NCBI RefSeq assembly: GCF_048771995.1
Contig: NC_133050.1
Coordinates: forward strand, 5,716,501-5,780,500
DNA: 64,000 bases
From: Taeniopygia guttata
Taxonomy: Eukaryota > Chordata > Aves > Passeriformes > Estrildidae
Direction: 5' to 3'
The first letter of the stretch is position 1; each line of letters starts with the position of its first letter. This document shows positions 50,101 through 61,793 of this stretch, piece by piece. A program made the translations under genes and the position numbers. The notes beneath the pieces are model-generated. The model did no database searches, was not told the DNA's origin, and saw only the letters and a program-made list of their open reading frames with translations.

Positions 50101-53100
50101 CCCAGGACCCCGGGCAGCCCGTGGGTGTTGTGAACCCCACAGGTGTCCTGGATTTTCAGCCTGGAGCGTAGAACGGGCTGGGGAGAGCACAGGGAGGAGC
50201 TGGGGCTGGGCTGGGCCCCGCTGCCCAGGGAGGCTGTGCTGCAGGTTTGGGGGGGCAGATCCCCTGACCTGGCACCGGTGCCCTCGGCTGTGCCAAGGGG
50301 ACTCACCGTGAAGAATCTGAAGCCAAGTGGGCAGATCAGGCCGACCAGAAACCCTGCGATGAGCGCCCCAAAGGGGGTGACCAGCATCTCCCCAGCCATG
50401 CCCATCACGGCCGTGCCAGCCAGGGTGGCATCCTGGATCTGCACCTGATGGAGCAGGGCACGGTCAGGGGAATCGGCTCCATGGAGAGCATCAGTGTGGG
50501 CTGGGAGGAGGGGTTGTCTTCTTCAGAGACCAAATTGGTTCTGGATGAACTTAACAAAGCCTAACAGGCCTCCCCTTTTGCCCTGGGTGTGTTTAGGCTT
50601 GCTGCTCCTACAGGGCAGGATGTGGGAAGGACGTGGAGCTTGGACTTGTCCCAGGAGAGGACCTACCATCCTCGGGGTGCTCTCCTCGTAGAGGAGAGGA
50701 GAGAAGATGAAGGTGGCCACGGTGCTTGCCACCAGTGAAAAGTAGGTGTTGAGCACTGCCCAGTTGTCGCCATCGTGGTGGGCAGTGGTGCTGGAGCTGA
50801 AGCTGGGCCAGAAGATCCACAGGTAGATGGTTCCTGCAGGGAGTAGAACAGACCTTGGTGCTGGACTTGATCCCTTGTGGGACAGAAACTTCTCGTGAGG
50901 GCCAAGAGATGCAGGAGGCCACAGCGAGGTTCAGGTAGAACACAAGGAAAAGCTTTTTCTAGGAGAGGGTGGTCCCTGGGGAGGTGGAGGACATCTGTCC
51001 TTGATGGTCTGCAGCAATCTCCTGGTGAAAGCCACAGCCTCATGCTGGTGATGACCCTTCCACCAGCAGCTCTGGGAGCTGTAGGGTCCGAGCTCCATAC
51101 CAAACACAGCAAAGACATCCGTCTGGTGGCCCTTATCCCGCTGCTCTTCCCTCTTCCTCCTGTCCTTGTGGGGCTGGTACAGGACCCGTGAAACCATCAG
51201 GCCGAAATAAGCCCCAAAGGTGTGGACGGTCAAGGAGCGCCCGCTGTCTCTCACCTAGGGAAGGTGGAAAACCACCGTGCAGGGAGTGGGGTGAGGGATT
51301 TGTCCCTCCAGATGAGGCAGAACCCGACCTGGGGAGCCCCAACCCGCCCAGTGACTCACCCCCATGAGACTGAGCAGGATGAATTCATGGAGAGTGCACA
51401 GGGGGACTTCCAGCAGGGCCAGCAGCAGCATCTGGACAGGGCTCACCCTGCCTAGAACAGCCCCGCTGGAGATCAGCACAGCTGCGGTGCAGAAATCAGC
51501 GCTGACCATGCTGGGAAGGAGAGGAAAAGGGTGAGACTTTAATCCCACAGATGCCCAGGGATGAGCTGGGCAGGCTGAGCAGGCAGAGCCTGAGATGCTG
51601 CTGGCACAGGGATGGCTGGGCTGGAGGCAGGCGGGGGCCAGAGTGCCCCCCAAATTCCTTGGCAGCGCTTACACATCCCTTGCCAGGGCAGCACTCAAAC
51701 AAACCCATCTCCAAAATCCTCCTCCAAAGCAGAGCCATGAGTTTTACAGAGGAGGGAGCCCGTGTGCCAGGCTGGGCTGGGCTGAGCTGCCTGGGGCTCC
51801 CTCCTGCCTTACCTCTGAGCTCCCACGGAAATTTTGCCGTTGAGGAAGAAGTAAAAGAAGCCCTGGAGCAGAAGGGCCCACTGGATGGCGAAGGCTGTGA
51901 TGAGGATGCTGATGGCCACACTGCCCGGCCCGGAGCGGCTGAGGAGCGCCAGCAGGAGCCCAAAGCTGAGGAGCACCTGGGCATGGGCATCCTGAAATCC
52001 TGCTGGAGGAAGGAGAGGCATGGGGAGGTGCTGAGGGCAGGCAGCCACCCTCCTGCTGGTCCCTGGGCTCAGACAGGGCTAAGACACCCCTGCTCTAACG
52101 GGCTTTGGGGAGTGTGGGAATCCAGGGTTTCCCTCTGGCTGCCCTGGGACCCTGGCAGGGGTCAGAACCCCCCTGGACAGAGCCCCCAGAGACACTGGCT
52201 GTGATCTCTGTCCATGGAAAAGAGTTTTCAATCTTACAGGGTGAATTACCAGCTTTGAGTGTTTGATAAGAGTAATAATTAAGTGTGACATGGGTGCAAA
52301 AGTAAAATTTTAGGTTTCTAGATGAGGGGTTCAAAGGGGACAAGATGGAGGAATTGGGTGTGTCTTGTCCTTTTCCTCCTTCTTCATGCCCTCCATGTTT
52401 CACTGTGGTGTTGGCATTTTTCTGTTGGTTCAGGCTGGGGACACACTGTCCAACGTAGGTGACAGATATTGGCACATTATTATAAATAGAGTTTCTGGTA
52501 TTTAATGTTTGTACCATCCCACTGAGGGCAGAGCCCCACACGCTGCCCTGCAGGACAGAGCTGCGGCAGGGCAGCAGAACATGTTAGAGATAAACAGAAT
52601 AAACAACCTTGAAACCAGCACAGACCAATTATGACTTCTGCTTTGGCAACGGGTCAGAAAGACAGAGACTTTCTACAATCTTGGAATCACCAACACCACA
52701 GATTCCGACAGGGGAGATGAAGGCTTGCTCCACTCAATGGAGCCACGTGGAAGATCCTTGGAGATCTGCAGTGGGGATGCCAGGAGAGGTAAAACCATCC
52801 CAGCCTGATGTGACTCTTTGCAGCAGCTCTTGGCCACCCCATCTGCAACTGCCCAGTGTGGGTATCTCAGGACCTTCACCCCTCAGCACAAAAACCTCTT
52901 GGCGTGCCAAGAGCTGTCTGCACCCACCAGAGCAGCGTGAAAGTGGCTCTGAGAGATCAGCACCGCTGGGACCTCGCTGGTGTCCCTGCAAACATCACCT
53001 TCCAGTTCATGAGAGGGTGAGCAGAGAACTGTGATCGGTCTGGTACCATTTGGTGGCAAACCAGAGGATGGGGGGTTGATTCTTGCTTGGGTGGATGCTC

Positions 53101-53871
53101 CTCGCACCCCTGCATGGCATGGCACACACTGAGTCACGGCCTGGGTGGGGTTCCGTGGGCACAAACCGGGCAAACCTGCCGCTGCCAGCTGCCAGCTCCC
53201 TGCCCGGCAGCTCCACTCGCTCCCGCCCCATCGCCCACCTTTGTGGCTCAGAAAAGCGAGGGGCAGCCCCTGCAGGGCAGACCCCAGACCCTGCTGAACC
53301 CTGGGTAGCAGCCAGGGAGCCAAACCCTCCCTGGAAGGGGCTCGGGTTGAAGCCCCCCACCCTGCAAAGCCCCTCTGCTCCGTGGGAAGCTCTGCAGAAA
53401 GTGCCAGAGCAGCTGCCACGCTCCCTTCCAGGCGGGATCCCCAATTTTTCACTTCACTCAGCGATCCCTCCCGAGCTCCACTGCTCCAACACATATCCCA
53501 CACCCAAATATCCCTTTTTTGGGGTTGGCATGGCAGAAATCCCTCCAGCACGTCTGCTTTGCCTGCTCTGGGAAGCAGCAGTACCCAACCCTGCAGCTCC
53601 ACGTCCCCTCGCCGGTGACTCCGGAGGCTGTGACAGGTCTGAGGGTGCCACCCGGTGCCATCCCCTCGGAGAAGGGCTCTTTGCCCCCATGGGGGTACTC
53701 ACGGGGCTGCTGGAAAGCCAAGTCCTGGTTCCTGAGGCTGCAGTTCAGCTGCGGGGGGCACGGGTCGGGGCTGTACCGCGCCAGCACGGCGAAGAGGAGG
53801 ATGATGAGGGTTTGCAGGAGGAAGCACAGCCCGGAGAGACGGAGCCTGGAGGCGGCTGTGTGCTCTGGCAT
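47066..53871 (-). CDS. RHBG: Rh-family B glycoprotein, ammonium/ammonia transporter (complete, 10 exons)
   Basis: Membrane channel for NH3/NH4+ of the Amt/Rh superfamily, expected to have 12 membrane segments. Coding exons (minus): 53871-53703, 51999-51813, 51510-51360, 51254-51101, 50833-50667, 50444-50307, 50177-50044, 49868-49747, 47618-47545, 47134-47066. All have GT-AG borders and consistent phases; the joined length is 1,365 bp (454 aa), close to human RHBG, and the internal exon lengths 187/151/167/138/134/74 equal those of RH genes from memory. Visible family marks are an N-glycosylation sequon NCS in the first loop, ADFC, the first pore histidine in [24 protein letters not shown], and the second histidine in [18 protein letters not shown] and SRVLYQP point to RHBG rather than RHAG, RHCG or RHCE. 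The start methionine fits family length; the frame is open upstream. A bird Rhp2-type paralogue is the main alternative. Oddities are a diverged second segment and C-tail (see findings). Confidence 0.86.
47319..47418 (+). mobile_element. CR1-like 3' end fragment
   Basis: In RHBG intron 9. The sequence gatgtggcccttggggacat ... agcttttccaacctaaaatga ... attctgtgaat resembles the terminal CR1 segment that ends in attctrtg units. Too short for subfamily assignment. Confidence 0.55.
47545..47618 (-). CDS. RHBG: RHBG exon 9
   Basis: 74 bp, the family's usual size for this exon. Reads [16 protein letters not shown] then CKENAAFRE; aligns with the family pattern LKLP..., PxDxxxYxDxxYWxVP but lacks the aromatic YW. 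Confidence 0.8.
47840..49330. repeat. 17-18-bp G-rich minisatellite in RHBG intron 8
   Basis: About 80 units of gagccgggatttgggggg with variants (gagctgg, gagatgg, attcggg, gacacagaccggggg). G-tracts of 4-6 on the plus strand make G-quadruplex formation likely on the strand that is template for RHBG. The 808-codon minus-strand open frame across it is an artefact, apart from exon 8 at its start. Confidence 0.95.
49378..49530. repeat. about 56-bp tandem repeat, 3 copies, RHBG intron 8
   Basis: Units of gagccccgaccccgggagg - agcacggagctggggaaa - gctgaaccccgaggg. Confidence 0.85.
49747..49868 (-). CDS. RHBG: RHBG exon 8
   Basis: 122 bp. Reads [11 protein letters not shown] through the last membrane segment ([15 protein letters not shown]); ends phase 1 at gtgagt. 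Confidence 0.88.
50044..50177 (-). CDS. RHBG: RHBG exon 7
   Basis: 134 bp. Holds [20 protein letters not shown] with the second pore histidine. Confidence 0.95.
50307..50444 (-). CDS. RHBG: RHBG exon 6
   Basis: 138 bp. Holds [31 protein letters not shown] and ends GFRFFT; the strongest family match in the gene. Confidence 0.95.
50667..50833 (-). CDS. RHBG: RHBG exon 5
   Basis: 167 bp. Holds [21 protein letters not shown] and ends STPRM at donor gtaggt. Confidence 0.92.
51101..51254 (-). CDS. RHBG: RHBG exon 4
   Basis: 154 bp. Holds [19 protein letters not shown] with the first pore histidine, then a charged loop [13 protein letters not shown]. Confidence 0.92.
51360..51510 (-). CDS. RHBG: RHBG exon 3
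   Basis: 151 bp. Reads (S)[19 protein letters not shown] onward to ILLSLMG; donor gtgagt. Confidence 0.92.
51813..51999 (-). CDS. RHBG: RHBG exon 2
   Basis: 187 bp. Begins with the codon remainder giving RFQDAHAQ; continues through [11 protein letters not shown] to KISVGAQ. Donor gtaagg, acceptor ccagcag. Confidence 0.9.
52113..52710 (+). mobile_element. solo LTR, family A, in RHBG intron 1
   Basis: A 598-bp LTR, tgtgggaatcc...gattccgaca, with perfect 6-bp target duplication ggggag (52,107-52,112 and 52,711-52,716). TATA-like ggtatttaatg lies at about 52,497 and AATAAA at 52,598-52,603. It is antisense to RHBG. Confidence 0.93.
53703..53871 (-). CDS. RHBG: RHBG exon 1 (coding part)
   Basis: Starts [12 protein letters not shown], followed by a hydrophobic first membrane segment ([16 protein letters not shown]) and the glycosylation sequon in LNCSLRN. 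It ends in phase 1 at donor gtgagt. Confidence 0.85.
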
Positions 53872-56227
53872 GTCGGGGGGCAGCAGGGCCAGGTGAAGCC
53901 CTGCAAAGAGGAGAGCCACGCTGGGGCTGCAAGCTCCTCCTGCCAGGCTGGCTGCCAGCGCCTCGGAGGGAGTGCTGCCAACACGGAAACTCAGGGATGG
54001 ATGCCCTGGCACACCTCCACACACCTGGCGTTGCCACATCAGGTGGCTCCAGGCGCTGTGCCGGGAAGTGTGTGGGCTGTGTGGGGTCAGTGTCCCTCTC
54101 TGCTGGGGTGGGGGGCGGATTTGGGGTGAGGCAGGAGTTGTGGGAGGGGAAGCGTGAGGGTTCTGCCTCTGCATTGCAGAAACGTTGTGGTTTTGGGGCT
54201 GGGTCAGGCTGAGGAAGTGGAGGGTGATGTGGTGGGACTGACCTGCTGTGGAGGTGCTGGCTCAGCAAAGTCCCACACAGCGAGGCTCAAATTCCCTGAT
54301 CAGAAGGAAAAACGAGTTTTCAGGGGGCTTTGGGGGTGAGGTTTGCTGTGGGGTCGAGAGGGGAGAAGGAGAAGCTGAGCTTTGAGGAACAGGACCAAGG
54401 AGCAGAGCAGAGGCTCCTGGTGGAGCTGAGCACAAGGGGCTCCTTGGCTTTTCTGGCTGCCCGTGCTGCTGCAGAGGTGTTTGTAGAGTGGGTGCAGATC
54501 CCAAAAAGGGAGAAAAGAGACAAGGAGCAGAGAAGGAACGCAGTGTATATCTGGGAAGTGACTTGGGTGACTCCTTCCCACAGCACTGGGCCAAATTCTC
54601 AACTCAGAGAAGCAGTGGTGGGCTGGGGTCATGCCCTGATGCTAACGGGATGGGGAAGGGGGGTGAGTCACTTTTGGGAGCCTCTGCAAGTGTTCTGCTT
54701 CGGGCTGTGGTTTTGTGAGGGCTGGGGACTGTAGCTGGTGCCTTCACTTGGGAAAAATGTGAGAAACAGCTCGTTTGTGATAATGGAAGCAGCATCCTGC
54801 AGCCACGGAGCTGCTGCTGGAGGAGAACAGGATGTGCTTCTGCAGCCCACGGGAAGTGTGAGGGAGGGAGATGAGACTCTCTGAAGAGCCTCAGACCCAC
54901 CCGAGAACCGTGGGGAGCTGTGAGGGGGGAGACTGCAGTGCTGCTGCTCCGCTTTGGCCTCCCTCAGCCCGGGGAGAGCAAAGCTACGGGCACCTTGTGC
55001 TCATCACAACGTGCCAAAGCTCTGACCATTCTGAGCTGGAAGAAGGTTTCCAGTGCAGCCTGCTGGCATCAGAATTGGTGTCCCTTCTTGAAAAGAGGCT
55101 GGAAGCAGTGGGGAGCAGGTGGGGGATGAGGGCACCTGGATGCTTCTCCCCCCTGGGGGATGTTTGCTGTGGTGTGTGTGCCATGGCGAGGCCAGGGAGG
55201 TGCTGGGGACACTCACTGCTTGTCTTGTGCTTCCTCCACCCTTGGAGATGGACCCTGAGGGAGGAAGAAGTTGTGGCAGTGCAGAACACAGCACCATTGT
55301 GTGCCCGTGCTTCGCTCCAGGGGGTGATGGGGAAGCCTCTCCGATGCCTTTTTGGGGGGCAGGATAAATCCAGTGGGATTCGAGTGGTGGGGCAGCCCCT
55401 TTGCACAACCCTCCAGAGCCTCCAGGGGTGGGGACATCATCCCTTCACCAGGGATGGGGAGAGGGGAATAAAATTAACCCTTGCCCTGCTGTCTGTGGGA
55501 TCAGAGAGCCCCGTCCCAGCCCTGGGGCCAGCACTGAGGGGGGGTTTGCAGCCCAAGGGGCTGCTGGAGCCCGATGCAGAACTGTCGTTTTCCCTGAATT
55601 CCCAAAGCCGTGGCCTGCAGATAAAGGGATGTTTGTTACCCGGGCACACTGTGTTTTGCCGAGCAGAACAATAAAGAGAAAGACACTCACAATGGGAAAT
55701 TGTGCTTCCTCCTCCCCGTGCGCTCCTCGGGGAGGTGTTGGAGGGGGGAAAAAAAAAGGAGAGAAGAAAGCAGGAAGAGAGTGACAGGGCAGGGAGGAGG
55801 GCACGGCTGGCACCATGGGAGCGGGCACCACGGGCCTGAGGGGCTGCGGGGCTGGCAGGACACTGCCCACCCCAGCACGGTGACAGCGAGGGGCTGGCCG
55901 GGAGCACCTGCTGCCACCTGCCGTGTCCCCGTGTCCCCGTGTCCCCCCTGCCTCGTGGACACCATGGGGTGTTCATGACGGAGAAGGGAAGCAGCAGGAG
56001 CTGGGGCAGCCCGCAGGCAGGGCACGTTGGGTGGGCACGGCAGCGCCCCAAAGGACCTGTCTGGGGACGGTAAGAGACTGGGGGGTGCCAGGGAGGAGGG
56101 GTGGCACAGCCTGTGGGGTGTCGCTGTCCCCTCTGCACAACAGAGCACAGCCACACCCTGCAGGCCCCCCTGAACCCCCCTGAGCCCTGCGCTGCCCCCA
56201 GGCTCCGTCCTGCCCCCGGCTCTGAGG
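53872..56227. promoter_or_regulatory. shared 5' region between RHBG and HAPLN2
   Basis: The two genes start on opposite strands about 2.36 kb apart, so promoters and any untranslated first exons of both should be here. I see no certain TATA box or CpG island core. The frame upstream of the RHBG start is open, and HAPLN2 may have an untranslated first exon that cannot be placed from sequence alone. Confidence 0.5.
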
Positions 56228-58421
<2,194 letters not shown>

Positions 58422-58624
58422 GGAGGCCGGGGGACAGCGGGGGACAGCGGGGGACAGCGGAGGGACAGCCAGTCCTCATCCCCGGGGCACAGAGCTGGAG
58501 GCGGGCGAGGAGGAGGATGGTGTCCCAGCGGTTCTGGGGGCTCCAGCATCCTCTGGTGGAGCTGGGTCTGGGTTCTTGGGGCATCCCCTGGGGGAGCAGG
58601 TGCCCATGTGCAACCCCATGAGGC

Positions 58625-59395
58625 TTGTGGGGGGTTTGGGAGATCTTGTGGGGTGTTTGGGACTCCTTTTTGGGGTGTTGGGGACTCCTTGTGGGGTGTT
58701 TGGGAGACCTTGTGGGGTGTTTGGGACTCCTTTTTGGGGTGTTTGGGACTCTTTTTGGGGTGTTTGGGAGACCTTGTGGGGTGTTTGGAGCTCATTTTGG
58801 GGTGTTTTGGACACCTTGTGAGGTGTTTGGGACTCCTTGTGGTGTGTTTGGGACTCCTTTTTGGGGTGTATGGGACTCCTTTTTGGAGTGTTTGGGACAC
58901 CTTGTGGAGTGTTTGAGACACCTTGTGGTGTGTTTGGAACTCGAGGGGTGTTTGGGAGACCTCATGGGGTGTTTGGGACTCCTTTTGGGGTGTTTGGGAC
59001 TCATTTTGGGGTGTTTGGGACTCCTTGTGGTGTGTTTGGGACTCCTTGTGGAGTGTTTGGGACTCCTTTTTGGGGTGTTTGGGACTCGAGGGGTGTTTCG
59101 GACACCTCGTGGGTGTTTCGGACACCTCGTGGGGTGTTTCAGACACCTTTTGGGGTGTTTGGGACACCTTGTGGTATGTTTGGGACTCCTTTTTGGGGTG
59201 TTTGGGACTCTTTTTGGGGTGTTTGGGACTCCTTTTTGGGGTGTTTTGGACACCTTTTGGGGTGTTTGGGACTCCTTTTTGGGGTGTTTGGGACTCCTTT
59301 TGGGGGTGTTTGGGGTGTTTGGAGCGTTGTGGGGTATTTGGGACTCTTTTTGGGGTGTTTTTTGGGACCCCCTGTGGGGTGTTTGGGAGTACTGG
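58625..59395. repeat. 21-24-bp minisatellite, probably in HAPLN2 3' UTR
   Basis: About 34 units of gtttgggactcctttttggg - gt with length variation in the T and G runs. It starts about 200 bp after the HAPLN2 stop and ends before the only AATAAA downstream. Confidence 0.95.
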
Positions 59396-59590
59396 GGAGC
59401 CAGACCCCACTGCTGGGCCAGGAAAGGGGGTCTCACGCAGCCCCCCAGCTCAGGCTGCCCGTCCCCACCCTGGTGAACCCTCACCCCATCCTCGCTCCCC
59501 ACAGCCACGAGGACTCTGCCTGCTGCCTGTGCAGGTGCAGGTGCAGGGGACCGGGCTGGCCATTAACATAATTAAGTTGCCTTCTTAATT

Positions 59591-59596
59591 AATAAA
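59591..59596 (+). terminator. HAPLN2: HAPLN2 polyadenylation signal (AATAAA)
   Basis: First AATAAA on the plus strand after the HAPLN2 stop (1.17 kb away), in ttaattaataaagcaacagc. A good splice acceptor (cgctccccacag, ending at about 59,504) precedes it, so a spliced 3' UTR that skips the minisatellite is also possible. Confidence 0.55.
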
Positions 59597-59919
59597 GCAA
59601 CAGCAAAACTCTATGGCAAAGGCACGAGGCAAAGGCTTTCCTGGCTCCTTCCCCGGGACTTCTGGCCTCTCCATGAGGGGAATTTGGGTGGGACTTTCCA
59701 TCCCCGGGGTTATCTGTGCTCTGGCCACTTCACTGCGGGGTTTAACTGGTCAACAGAGCCCAGGAGAACGATAAAAAGCTGTGGAGCACCACAGTGTGAG
59801 GGAATAACAGCACGGGGAGGTGCCCTGGCACCAGCGATGTGCTCTGCCAGTCCCACCTATCTGCTGGGAGCAGTGTCCCATCCCAAGGGCTCACTGGTAC
59901 CCAGTGCTTCTGGGTGTGG
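59597..59919. other. unique stretch between the HAPLN2 3' end and the next array
   Basis: No exon or repeat recognised. Confidence 0.4.
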
Positions 59920-61250
59920 GGGGGCATTTGGGGTGGTGTCTCCGTGTTTCTGATGCTCTGGGTGGTGTCTCCGTGTTTCTGATGCTCCTGGGGGTGTCTC
60001 TGTGCCTGTGCTGCTGGGTGTGAGGGGGTATTTTGGGTGGTGTCTCTGTGTTTCTGATGCTCCTGGGGGTGTCCCTGTGCCCAGTGCTGCTGGGTGTGGG
60101 ACACTTTGGGTGGTGTTTCCCTGTTTCTGATGCTCCTGGGGGTGTCCCTGTGCCCGTGCTGCTGGGTGTGGGACACTTTGGGTGGTTTCTCCCTGGTTTT
60201 GGCATTCCTGGGGGTGTCTCTGTGCCCAGTGCTGCTGGGTGTGGGACACTTTGGGTGGTATCTCCGTGTTTCTGATGCTCCTGGGGGTGTCTCTGTGCCC
60301 AGTGCTGCTGGGTGTGGGACATTTTGGGTGGTGTCTCCCTGTTTCTGATGCTCCTGGGGGTGTCCCTGTGCCCAGTGCTGCTGGGTGTGGGACACTTTGG
60401 GTGGTGTCTCCGTGTTTCTGATGCTCTGGATGGTGTCTCCCCGTTTCTGATGCTCCTGGGGTGTCTCTGTGCCCAGTGCTGCTGGGTGTGGGACATTTTG
60501 GGTGGTTTCTCCCTGTTTTTGGCGTTCCTGGGGTGTCTCTGTGCCCAGTGCTGCTGGGTGTGGGACATTTTGGGTGGTTTCTCCCTGTTTCTGAGGCTCC
60601 TGGGGGTGTCCCTGTGCCCGTGCTGCTGGGTGTGGGACATTTGGGGTGGTGTCTCCGTGTTTCTGATGCTCTGGGTGGTGTCTCCGTGTTTCTGATGCTC
60701 TGGGTGGTGTCTCCGTGTTTCTGATGCTCTGGGTGGTGTCTCCGTGTTTCTGAGGCTCTGGGGGGTGTCTCTGTGCCCAGTGCTGCTGGGTGTGGGGCAT
60801 TTTGGGTGGTGTCTCCGTGTTCCTGATGCTCCTGGGGGTGTCCCTGTGCCCAGTGCTGCTGGGTGTGGGACACTTTAGGTGGTGTCTCCCTGTTTCTGAG
60901 GCTCCTGTGGGTGTCTCTGTGCCCAGTGCTGCTGGGTGTGGGACACTTTGGGTGATGTCTCTGTGTTTCTGATGCTCTTGGTGGCATCTCCCTGTTTCTG
61001 GTGTTCCTGGGGCTGTCTCTGTGCCCGTGCTGCTGGGTGTGGGGGCATTTTGGGTGGTGTCTCCCCGATTCTGAGGCTCCTGGGGGTGTCTCTGTGCCCA
61101 GTGCTGCTGGGTGTGGGACACTTTGGGTGGTGTCTCCCTGTTTTTGGCGTTCCTGGGGGTGTCCCTGTGCCCAGTGCTGCTGGGTGTGGGACGCTTTGGG
61201 TGGTTTCTCCCTGTTTCTGGCGTTCCTGGGGGTGTCCTGTGCCCAGGCTC
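59920..61250. repeat. about 73-bp tandem array between HAPLN2 and BCAN
   Basis: About 17 units of gtgcccagtgctgctgggtg - tgggacactttgggtggtg - tctccctgtttctgatgctc - ctgggggtgtctct, with partial units made of only the tctccgtgtttctgatgctc part at 60,650-60,760. Long open frames on both strands are artefacts. Confidence 0.95.
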
Positions 61251-61638
61251 CCCACTGCTGCCAGTCTCTGTGCTTTGGGGCTGTGCAGCCCTGCCGGTGC
61301 CACCCCTGTGCCAGCCCCCCCCTGAATAACCAGATCACCACTCTGTGCCATCTCTTCACTGGTTTTAATACCCCCAGAAGCCCGGAGAGGGGTTTGGGCA
61401 GCACGATCCCACTCCACGCCTGCTGCAGCAGCTTCTGCCTTTCCAGGGAAGTGCAGAAGAGCCCCAGCTCTGCATGGATGTCCCCATGTCCCCACCAGGC
61501 TGAGGACAGCAGGCTGAGGGCGATGCTGGCACATTGCTGCCACCCCTGCCCGTGCTGTCCCCCTGGATTTCAGCTCTGCTGTGACTCTGGGGGCAAAACT
61601 CCATTTTGGGGCACTGTCGGCTCCTTTCAAGAGGGGTA

Positions 61639-61644
61639 TTTAAT
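61639..61644 (-). terminator. BCAN: possible BCAN polyadenylation signal (ATTAAA)
   Basis: Minus-strand ATTAAA about 125 bp beyond the predicted BCAN stop; a second ATTAAA lies at 61,364-61,369. Confidence 0.4.
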
Positions 61645-61767
61645 TTTTCAGGTTTCTTTGTACAGATAGAAAACAAACGAGGGGGCAGACACCCAACAGC
61701 GAGGTTTTTGGGGTGCCAGCGCTGTCCCCATCCACACCAGCCCAGCGTTTGGGGAGCTTCTGGCTGC

Positions 61768-61793
61768 TCAGTTGTTGGGGGGCTGAGCCACAC
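61768..61793 (-). CDS. BCAN: BCAN terminal coding exon (predicted)
   Basis: Acceptor tgtccccccag keeps phase 1 and gives GVAQPPNN and TGA. Support is from splice quality and phase only, as the tail is not conserved enough to check by eye. Confidence 0.6.

Noticed and set aside
54330-55784. Open frames of 100-270 codons between RHBG and HAPLN2
   Set aside because: No family resemblance, no supporting splice pattern and overlapping frames on both strands; they look like chance in GC-rich DNA.
59742-61404. 459- and 515-codon open frames rich in His, Thr and Gln
   Set aside because: Translations of the 73-bp array between HAPLN2 and BCAN; repeat-driven.
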